A DNA stretch of 6,561 nt from an uncultured Oscillospiraceae bacterium (GTDB lineage: Bacteria > Bacillota > Clostridia > Oscillospirales > Oscillospiraceae). A program made the position numbers and the translations under genes. A model generated the notes under the pieces. It was not told the origin of the DNA and ran no database searches. It saw only the letters and a list, made by a program, of their open reading frames with translations. The stretch spans positions 1 through 6,561 of the forward strand of contig CAKTZP010000118.1 of NCBI GenBank assembly GCA_934636045.1, in the 5' to 3' direction. This document shows, one piece after another, positions 1-5,004 of the stretch; position 1 is the stretch's first letter, and every line of letters starts with the position of its first letter.

Positions 1-1655
1 GAGGACTGGATCAGCGTGGTTTCGATATTTTCCGTGCCGGAATTAAAATTTACGATCTGCGCCTCGCCCTCGCAGCGCAGCAGCGTGTCAATGTCCGAAT
101 GGAGGCGAAGCTCCAAGTGATCCTCGAACACGCGGATGCCGTCGATGAGCAGCTCCAAATCGTTGCGCTCCAGCTTTTCCTTGTGCAGCAGGTCGTGGAA
201 TACGTCGATGGCGGTCTTTGCCGTGCGGCCGGCCTGAATGATAGTGTTGCGCTTATCGGTGAGCAGGTCGAGCTGGTGGTTCAGCCCGTCGATTTTCTTT
301 GCCAGCTCTGTCTCCATCTCGTCGTACAGCTCGTCCAGCGCCGCCTCACGCTCCGGGTGCTTCATGATGTCCCGGATGCGCTGACGCTTCGTGGCCTTCA
401 GCTCTTCCGTGAGGTCGGCCAGAAGCTCGCCCAGACGGTCGGCGGATTGCTCCGCTTCCGTGATCTGTTCGGGCTGCTTTTGCAGCTCGGCATCCAGCTC
501 TGTCAGCATCTCGACGCAGTTGTCTGCCAGCTTCCGGACATAGCTTTTCAGCAGCTCGTCCAGCTTGTCCACCCGGATGTGGTGGCTGGTGCAGCCGGAG
601 CGCCCGCGGCGATGGTAGGTGCCGCAGGTGTAGGCAGGGGAGAGGCCGCTGCGGCTCATGGCAAACATAGGGCTGCCACAGTCACCGCACTGCAAAAAGC
701 CGGAGTAGGCGTTGTCGTTGACCTTCACGCCCCGATAATTGGAGCGGGTGCGCTTTTCGCGCAGCGCGCGGGTGGTGGCAAAGGTGCGGTAGTCGATGAT
801 GGCCGGATGGTGATTTTCAATCACGATTTGTTCGCCTTCATCGCGGCGGATGTCCTTGCCGTTGATTTTGGCGCGCGTGTATTTTCCCTGCCGGAGCGTG
901 CCGATATAGAAATCGTTATCCAGAATGCCCTGTATCGTGACGATCGCCCACGCGGCTTTTGCCGGATGCCTGCACGTCCGGCCCTCGGCTTCCTTTCGCA
1001 GCTGCTCGGACATTCGTGGCGTGGGCACGCCCTCGTCGGTCAGATAGTTGGATATTTTCTTGTAGCCCCAGCCGCGGTTGTTGTAGAGGTCAAAGATGGT
1101 GCGGACGATCTCCGCCTCCGTCGGGATGACCTCAAATTGCTTCTGTGGGGTGATGCGGTAGCCATAGGGCGCGGCGCAGAGCCACTGACCGTCCGCCTGC
1201 CGCCGCTGGATGACGCCCCGCACCTTTCGGGAGGTGTCCGTGACGGGCATTTCGTTGATGAGGAACTGGAACTGAATTTTCAGCCAGTCGTCGTCATTCG
1301 GGAAATCGATCCCGTCGCCGATGGAGATAATGCGCACGCCTGCGTCCCTTAAATCCTCCAGCTCCACCAGCCCGCGCGAGTTGCGGCGGGAAAAACGGGA
1401 AAAGTCTTTGACCAGCAGAATGTCATACCGGTGGCTGACCAGCCCCCGGCGCATCTCCTGATAGCCCTCGCGCTGCTCAAAGGTATAGCCGGAGCGGTCG
1501 CGATCCTCAAAAAATGTCAGGCTGCTGCCCGGAAAATGGGTTTTTACATAGTCGGAAAGGATGGCCTTCTGGTTTTCAATGGAGATGCTCTTCTGATCCA
1601 GCTCATCGTCCACAGAAATGCGGGTGTAGCCCGCAATATCAAAAATTTCAGTCAT
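1..1655 (-). CDS. Large serine recombinase (site-specific integrase/transposase), 3' end cut by window edge
   Basis: I translated this frame by hand from the ATG at 1655-1653; it stays open for 551 codons to the left edge with no stop, so the C-terminus is missing. The N-terminal resolvase domain (about residues 6-150) has Y10-T-R12-I-S14, where S14 is the expected nucleophile, then EDRDRSG (50-56) and VKDFSRFSRR (82-91), whose R87 and R90 match the family's catalytic arginines. A recombinase domain follows (about 160-300), then a zinc-ribbon with C323, C326, C344 and C355, then a charged, probably coiled-coil tail (about 360-480). This is the layout of large serine recombinases that move genomic islands and Tn4451-type elements by recombining short att sites. 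Family length is about 500-600 residues, so little should be missing. AAGGG at 1669-1665 lies 9 bases before the ATG, and the rhuM stop is only two bases upstream, suggesting translational coupling. The family call is firm; the att site is not visible. Confidence 0.95.
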   Translation of the reverse strand, partial: MTEIFDIAGYTRISVDDELDQKSISIENQKAILSDYVKTHFPGSSLTFFEDRDRSGYTFEQREGYQEMRRGLVSHRYDILLVKDFSRFSRRNSRGLVELEDLRDAGVRIISIGDGIDFPNDDDWLKIQFQFLINEMPVTDTSRKVRGVIQRRQADGQWLCAAPYGYRITPQKQFEVIPTEAEIVRTIFDLYNNRGWGYKKISNYLTDEGVPTPRMSEQLRKEAEGRTCRHPAKAAWAIVTIQGILDNDFYIGTLRQGKYTRAKINGKDIRRDEGEQIVIENHHPAIIDYRTFATTRALREKRTRSNYRGVKVNDNAYSGFLQCGDCGSPMFAMSRSGLSPAYTCGTYHRRGRSGCTSHHIRVDKLDELLKSYVRKLADNCVEMLTELDAELQKQPEQITEAEQSADRLGELLADLTEELKATKRQRIRDIMKHPEREAALDELYDEMETELAKKIDGLNHQLDLLTDKRNTIIQAGRTAKTAIDVFHDLLHKEKLERNDLELLIDGIRVFEDHLELRLHSDIDTLLRCEGEAQIVNFNSGTENIETTLIQS

Positions 1656-1657
1656 GG

Positions 1658-2674
1658 TTATTCACCCTTGAGGTATTTTTCCGTCTGGCGGTCGAACTCG
1701 GAGATGTAGGCAGCGTCCTGCTTTTTGCGGAACTCCTCGTAGATTGCACTGACCTTCTTTGCCGCTGCCTCTCGCGAGATATGTCCCTTGCTGCCCAACA
1801 CTTGGCGGCGGTTGTTGGCCAAAAAACGGTCGGTTTCGTTTAACCAGTCCTGCATGGACATAAGCTGCTCGTCCTCGGCCATCAGCTCTGCATAGTCGAT
1901 GAACATTGTCACCAGCCGGTTCAGACGAGTCAATTCTTTTTCATTCAGATAATTTTTTGCAACCAGTGTGTCGCTTTTCAGGATTTTCCCGTCCGGCGCC
2001 CCCTTCCAAGTCGTCAGGCCCATGGTGGGGCTGTCCAATGTGGCGCGTTCAGAGAGCAGCTCCGCCGCCGTTTTGCCGGTAACGGCATAGTGCAGCTTGT
2101 TCTGAACAAAGGCGTAAAAGGCCTTTGTGGTTTCGCTGTTTTTGTCGTAGTCGTAGCTGCACTGCTCGAACACGTCGGCAATTTTCTGATAGGCGCGTCG
2201 CTCGCTGGCACGAATCTCCCGAATACGCTCCAGCAACTCATCAAAATAATCCTTGCCGAAGGGACGGCCGTTTTTCATCAGCTCATCGTTGAGAACAAAG
2301 CCCTTCTGGATGTACTCTTTGAGTGTTTTCGTCGCCCACTGGCGGAAGCGGGTGGCCTTTTTGGAGTTGACACGGTAACCCACGGCAATGATGGCATCGA
2401 GGTTAAAGTGATCGATACTGCGCCGTACTTCGCGGCTGCCTTCTTTGCGAACCACTAAGAATTTCTTAGTGGTTGTATCAAGTGCCAATTCTTCGTCGGC
2501 GTATATGTTTTTCAGATGCTGGATAATGTTTTCCGGTGTGCAGCCGAATAACTCTGCCATGCCGCTCTGACTGAGCCAGAAGTTTTCCTCGGCAAAAATC
2601 ACACTGACATATTCTTTTTTGCTGCCGTCACTATAAAGAAGAATCTCTCCCTGCCCGGCAAGTTCGTTTCCCAT
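1658..2674 (-). CDS. RhuM family protein (virulence RhuM/COG3943-like)
   Basis: The 338-residue product matches the RhuM family along its whole length. Recognisable blocks are NGE-like start QGEILLY (8-14), a helix-turn-helix-like stretch FWLSQSGMAELFGC (32-45), NLDAIIAVGYRVNSK (91-105) with FRQWATKTLKEY (110-121), DELLERIREIRASERR (145-160), NKLHYAVTGKTAAEL (192-206), MGLTTW (218-223) and NYLNEKELTRLNRL (241-254). RhuM was named from a Salmonella pathogenicity island; its biochemical activity is unknown, and relatives are common on genomic islands. I chose the ATG at 2674-2672 because a perfect AGGAGG (2688-2683) sits 8 bases upstream and family members begin near here; an in-frame ATG at 2692 would add six residues but has GGA directly against the start. 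No signal peptide or membrane segment is seen, so it is probably cytoplasmic and may bind DNA. The stop (1660-1658) lies two bases before the recombinase start, so the two form one operon. Confidence 0.93.
   Translation of the reverse strand: MGNELAGQGEILLYSDGSKKEYVSVIFAEENFWLSQSGMAELFGCTPENIIQHLKNIYADEELALDTTTKKFLVVRKEGSREVRRSIDHFNLDAIIAVGYRVNSKKATRFRQWATKTLKEYIQKGFVLNDELMKNGRPFGKDYFDELLERIREIRASERRAYQKIADVFEQCSYDYDKNSETTKAFYAFVQNKLHYAVTGKTAAELLSERATLDSPTMGLTTWKGAPDGKILKSDTLVAKNYLNEKELTRLNRLVTMFIDYAELMAEDEQLMSMQDWLNETDRFLANNRRQVLGSKGHISREAAAKKVSAIYEEFRKKQDAAYISEFDRQTEKYLKGE
2450..2474. repeat. 25-bp perfect inverted repeat inside rhuM
   Basis: AACCACTAAGAA (2450-2461) and TTCTTAGTGGTT (2463-2474) are exact reverse complements around one central base. 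It lies in the rhuM codons for the TTKKFLVV stretch (about residues 68-75). No U-run follows on either strand, so it does not look like a terminator. It could be a protein-binding site, an mRNA hairpin, or a by-product of codon choice. Confidence 0.85.
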
Positions 2675-2682
2675 CTGCGAGT

Positions 2683-2688
2683 CCTCCT
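2683..2688 (-). promoter_or_regulatory. Ribosome binding site deciding the rhuM start
   Basis: Read on the minus strand, this is a perfect AGGAGG, 8 bases before the ATG at 2674. It overlaps the coding extension implied by the alternative ATG at 2692, and is the main reason for preferring the shorter protein. Confidence 0.85.
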
Positions 2689-2731
2689 GCATTCCTTTTT
2701 GTTTTCAAGAAACAGCGCTTATGCAGATAAT

Positions 2732-2760
2732 ATTGTACACCATGATTCGAAGCTTTGCAA
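2732..2760 (-). promoter_or_regulatory. Sigma-A-type promoter of the rhuM-recombinase operon
   Basis: On the minus strand TTGCAA (2760-2755, four of six consensus positions) and TACAAT (2737-2732, five of six) are separated by exactly 17 bases. Transcription should begin near 2725, giving a leader of about 50 bases before rhuM. The promoter lies downstream of the hairpin that ends the small upstream gene, so rhuM and the recombinase seem to have their own transcription unit. Right after the -10 box lies ATTATCTGCATA (2731-2720), a sequence repeated at 3535-3546. Confidence 0.7.
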
Positions 2761-2770
2761 GCTGAAAAGG

Positions 2771-2806
2771 CAATCGGGCGGAGGAAGGATTTTCCTCCGC
2801 CCATTG
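2771..2806 (-). terminator. Intrinsic-terminator-like hairpin after the small gene
   Basis: GGGCGGAGGAA (2776-2786) pairs perfectly with TTCCTCCGCCC (2792-2802) around a 5-base loop. Pairing resumes as CAAT (2771-2774) with ATTG (2803-2806) beyond one bulged base. It begins just past the stop codon at 2808 of the 87-residue gene. The tail on the minus strand, GATTGCCTTTTC, has only a short delayed U-run, so termination may be partial. The plus-strand side has no U-run. Confidence 0.7.
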
Positions 2807-2807
2807 C

Positions 2808-3071
2808 TTATTGCTCCATGCTGGCAGCGTGGCGCCGCTTTTCCTGCTGTACGATGCGCTCGGCGCTGCGGCGTTTGTTGTATTGCAGCAGCGCCAGTGT
2901 ATCATCAAACAGGTTGCCCCGCCCGGATTCATACACAGCTACCATGTATTTTTTCGGCTTGTACTCGGCGTAAAGCGTCTTCAGCTCCGCCTGAATCGCC
3001 GGGCTTGCCTTCTCCGCATTGGTCAGCCAGACCTCCACCGTTTTTTCCTTGTCCAAAACCTCAATTTTCAA
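2808..3071 (-). CDS. Small conserved protein of mobile-element type, function unknown
   Basis: The 87-residue product is charged and soluble, with no signal peptide or membrane segment. It begins MKIEVLDKEKTVEVWLTNAE, has a central KKYMVAVYESG stretch (40-50) and LLQYNKRR (61-68), and ends in a basic, probably helical tail. From memory, similar short proteins with a '...VWLTNAEK...KKYxVAVxxSG...LLxYNKR' pattern recur in clostridial integrative elements near recombinase genes; I know of no established function. The start codon is TTG (3071-3069), supported by AAGGAG at 3086-3081 nine bases upstream and by the match of the N-terminus to that pattern; no in-frame ATG or GTG lies close upstream. 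A hairpin follows immediately, and rhuM has its own promoter, so this gene is probably transcribed separately. Confidence 0.8.
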   Translation of the reverse strand: MKIEVLDKEKTVEVWLTNAEKASPAIQAELKTLYAEYKPKKYMVAVYESGRGNLFDDTLALLQYNKRRSAERIVQQEKRRHAASMEQ

Positions 3072-3080
3072 TCCACAGCA

Positions 3081-3086
3081 CTCCTT
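3081..3086 (-). promoter_or_regulatory. Ribosome binding site supporting a TTG start
   Basis: AAGGAG on the minus strand lies 9 bases before the TTG at 3071. A purine-rich AGGAGGGG lies a little further upstream (about 3087-3094) at a less favourable distance. Confidence 0.65.
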
Positions 3087-3131
3087 CCCCTCCTATTTTC
3101 CACATTTTTCCTGTCATTTATTCGCAAAAGT

Positions 3132-3159
3132 ATTTGACGAAGGTCTGTGAAATTTTCAA
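3132..3159 (-). promoter_or_regulatory. Weak candidate promoter for the 87-residue gene
   Basis: TTGAAA (3159-3154, five of six) and TCAAAT (3137-3132, four of six) are 16 bases apart on the minus strand and point at the small gene about 60 bases downstream. The -35 overlaps an imperfect inverted repeat, GGTCTGTG (3142-3149) with CACAGGCC (about 3165-3172), which could be an operator. The spacing and -10 are poor, so this is tentative. Confidence 0.3.
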
Positions 3160-3178
3160 GGTACCACAGGCCAATAAA

Positions 3179-3215
3179 AAGCCCCTCACTTGATTAGCCG
3201 TTAAGTGAGGGGCTT
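3179..3215 (-). terminator. Strong intrinsic terminator, minus strand
   Basis: AAGCCCCTCACTT (3179-3191) pairs perfectly with AAGTGAGGGGCTT (3203-3215) around an 11-base loop. Read on the minus strand, the 13-bp GC-rich stem runs straight into TTTTTATT, the classic form. Read on the plus strand, the nearest T-run (3224-3230) begins too far away to be typical. There is no minus-strand gene immediately upstream. It may stop read-through from the GH30 operon, protect the small gene from outside transcription, or end an unrecognised minus-strand RNA. Confidence 0.85.
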
Positions 3216-3317
3216 GATCACCATTTTTTTCTGTTTTTCTAAAAAAATTTATCAAAATTTTGACTTTTCGCTTATGTAATGCGGGCTGCGGAATGCCGAG
3301 TTGCCGCTACGATAACG

Positions 3318-3346
3318 TTGACAGATTGATTCGGAAAGAGTATACC
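3318..3346 (+). promoter_or_regulatory. Orphan plus-strand sigma-A-like promoter
   Basis: A perfect TTGACA (3318-3323) is followed, after exactly 17 bases, by TATACC (3341-3346, four of six). Transcription would begin near 3353 and run opposite to every gene in the window. Only short open frames lie downstream, and a strong hairpin is reached after about 120 bases. It might drive a small RNA or be a chance match. Confidence 0.45.
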
Positions 3347-3438
3347 GGTAGTAGATACGTTACTTATGCCTAACGAAATATAGCCCGGCAATCATTCTCT
3401 ATCTGGAGTGACCCAACCAATTTCACAGCGAATACAAC

Positions 3439-3474
3439 CAATGCCCGGAGAGCTTCAAAACTCTCCGGGCATTG
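3439..3474 (-). terminator. 14-bp perfect hairpin, probable terminator of the GH30 operon
   Basis: CAATGCCCGGAGAG (3439-3452) and CTCTCCGGGCATTG (3461-3474) pair perfectly around an 8-base loop. It lies about 190 bases past the GH30 stop codon with no intervening promoter I can identify, which suits a terminator for that operon. The minus-strand tail GTTGTATTCG is only mildly U-rich and the plus-strand tail has no U-run, so strand and efficiency are uncertain. Confidence 0.6.
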
Positions 3475-3539
3475 CTGCTGATAAATAGCAGGGCGATTCA
3501 TCTTGCATCGTGTTTCCGTATCTTGCGGCTATGTGATTA

Positions 3540-3571
3540 TCTGCATATATTCTGACTATTTTATATGCAGA
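3540..3571. repeat. 10-bp inverted repeat with 12-base spacer
   Basis: TCTGCATATA (3540-3549) and TATATGCAGA (3562-3571) are exact reverse complements. The left arm belongs to a longer ATTATCTGCATA (3535-3546) also found on the minus strand at the rhuM transcription start (2731-2720). The geometry suits a dimeric DNA-binding protein, but no partner is known. Confidence 0.55.
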
Positions 3572-3663
3572 AGCTGGATTGACTTGTGCAGGAAACCGCT
3601 CCATAGTCCTCTCCCGGCAGGGAGACTGCCGCTTGTACGCCCTTGGCACCATGCGCGCTGCGG

Positions 3664-5004
3664 CTAATCCAAGGAAATCACACCAGTCGCGATGCTTTGG
3701 GGAGCGAGGGCCAGGGGAGCGCAGGTATCTTGGAGGCGCAGGAACAGGTCGAGCGGCTGCGCGGTGCGGTTGAGGAGGACGACGGTGATTTGCTTCCCGG
3801 CTTGGAAGGCGGTGGCTTCGATGGCCTCGGTGTATCGGCTGAGGCCGATGCGCACGGCGCCGGGGACGAGGAAGTGGCTGAAATGCCAGAGGTAGGCTTG
3901 CAGCTCCCGCTCCGCCAGCTCGCCGGTGCTTGTGTCAAAAAGAAACGGCGCGTCGCAGAAATTGCCGACGTGATTCGGCCCGCCCTGCTCGTTGAGCACC
4001 AGATTCCAGTCCAAAAACGTGGACATCCCGGCGTTGAGGTCGCCGATGATGTCGTGCGCATATTTCTGCGCGTTTTTCAGATGCTCTGCGGCGCTGTATT
4101 TGCTGAATTCGATGCAGGCCTCGGACAGCAGGAGCTTTTTGCCGGGGAAGCGTTCACGGATCATTTGCAGCGCCTCGAAATGGTCGCCGCTGTACCAGTG
4201 AAATGCCAGTCCGGCGACCATGGCGGTGGTTTCCTCGTCAATGATTGTTTCGGCCCATTCCAGCGCACGCTCCTTGTTGTGGTCCCAAATGTAGATTTGG
4301 ATATCCGTCATTCCGTGCGCAATCAGAGACGGCCACACGAAGTCCCGCAGGAATTCCTTTTCCTCCTGTGCCGTATAGATGCAGGAGTCCCAAGTCTGCA
4401 CGGCCTTCGGCTCGTTTTGCAGCGTCAGCATGGTAACGTGGAAACCACGCTTGCGGAATTCGTCGATGTAGCGGCAGAGATACTCCGCCCAGCGCTTCCA
4501 ATAGCAGCGCTTGAGCTTGCCGCCGCGGTCGCGAGCGCCGTTGGTTTTCATATAGGCCGGAGGACTCCAAGGCGAGAGCATGATCTCAAGCTTGCCGCCA
4601 TAGATCCGCTCCGCATCCGTCAGCATCGGCAGAATATACTGCTCCATGCGCGCGAAGGAAAAGTTATTCAAGCCGGCGTCATGTTCGTCGCCGTCCGCCT
4701 CATAGTGCTCAAGAGAAAAATCGCAGCTGTCGATGGGAATGCGGACGTAGCGGTACTTCATAGCGTTGCTGCCGAAGTAGGTTTCCAACAGGTGCTGCTT
4801 CTGCTCCGAGGACATCAGCGAATAGACGTAGGCTGCCGACTCCGTGATCGCGCCGCCGAAGCCGTCGATGGTCTGATACGTTACCTGCGGATAGAGATTG
4901 ATCAGCTGTTCCTCTCGTCCGCCGTCGTCGGTGAAGGGGATGCGCACGGTGGCGGTTTGCCGGGCTTTGCCGGAATAGGTTGTCGATATAAGGTTAAGCT
5001 CCAT
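3664..5004 (-). CDS. GH30 family glycoside hydrolase (glucosylceramidase/beta-glucosidase-like), cytoplasmic
   Basis: The complete 446-residue enzyme aligns from memory with human glucocerebrosidase-type GH30 proteins throughout. Landmarks are DGFGGAITESAA (47-58), YVRIPIDSCDFS (86-97), LSPWSPPAYMKTNG (143-156), TLQNEP (194-199) with acid/base E198, AFHWYSGDHF (267-276), LLLSEACIE (291-299) with nucleophile E295, and DWNLVLNEQGGPN (332-344). A (beta/alpha)8 barrel is followed by the usual beta-sandwich, ending near VVLLNRT (408-414). GH30 enzymes are retaining hydrolases of beta-glucosides, beta-1,6-glucans or xylans; the sequence looks closest to the glucosylceramidase/beta-glucosidase side, but the substrate is inferred. 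There is no signal peptide, so it should act in the cytoplasm on imported substrate. The start at 5004 has AGGAGG (5016-5011) six bases upstream and overlaps the phosphorylase gene by 11 bases, indicating a coupled operon. It ends with TAG. Confidence 0.95.
   Translation of the reverse strand: MELNLISTTYSGKARQTATVRIPFTDDGGREEQLINLYPQVTYQTIDGFGGAITESAAYVYSLMSSEQKQHLLETYFGSNAMKYRYVRIPIDSCDFSLEHYEADGDEHDAGLNNFSFARMEQYILPMLTDAERIYGGKLEIMLSPWSPPAYMKTNGARDRGGKLKRCYWKRWAEYLCRYIDEFRKRGFHVTMLTLQNEPKAVQTWDSCIYTAQEEKEFLRDFVWPSLIAHGMTDIQIYIWDHNKERALEWAETIIDEETTAMVAGLAFHWYSGDHFEALQMIRERFPGKKLLLSEACIEFSKYSAAEHLKNAQKYAHDIIGDLNAGMSTFLDWNLVLNEQGGPNHVGNFCDAPFLFDTSTGELAERELQAYLWHFSHFLVPGAVRIGLSRYTEAIEATAFQAGKQITVVLLNRTAQPLDLFLRLQDTCAPLALAPQSIATGVISLD

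Larger units (their letters stand above)
3216..3663. other. 448-base intergenic region between metabolic and mobile-type genes
   Basis: I see no convincing protein gene here. The first part (3222-3265) is very rich in A and T and includes the 12-base palindrome TCAAAATTTTGA (3252-3263). The middle has a plus-strand promoter-like pair, and the second half has a strong hairpin, a 10-bp inverted repeat and a minor hairpin, CGGCAG/CTGCCG (3615-3620 with 3626-3631). The region divides the carbohydrate operon from genes of mobile-element type, so an element end or attachment site could lie here. I cannot demonstrate one without the other end or an uninterrupted relative. Confidence 0.6.

Noticed and set aside
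99..1352. Long plus-strand open frame of 417 codons opposite the recombinase
   Set aside because: It is antisense to a confidently identified recombinase, and its translation shows biased runs typical of a shadow frame with no recognisable family.
2675..2692. Alternative rhuM start at 2692 adding six residues
   Set aside because: The purines upstream touch the ATG, while the ATG at 2674 has AGGAGG at the right distance and fits the family N-terminus.
3293..3373. 26-codon plus-strand frame beginning MPSCRYDNVD
   Set aside because: There is no convincing ribosome binding site, and the orphan TTGACA promoter lies inside it rather than upstream. It might be a gene remnant, but I cannot identify it.
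3179..3474. CRISPR array or tRNA gene in the intergenic region
   Set aside because: The repeats are single inverted repeats without regular spacing, and no cloverleaf or T-loop-like sequence is present.
3455..3652. Short minus-strand open frame after GH30 (65 codons, or 49 from the ATG at 3604)
   Set aside because: The inner ATG has GGGAG six bases upstream, but the frame ends inside the hairpin loop at 3455, crosses the inverted repeat at 3540-3571, and resembles no family I know. It could still be a small peptide.
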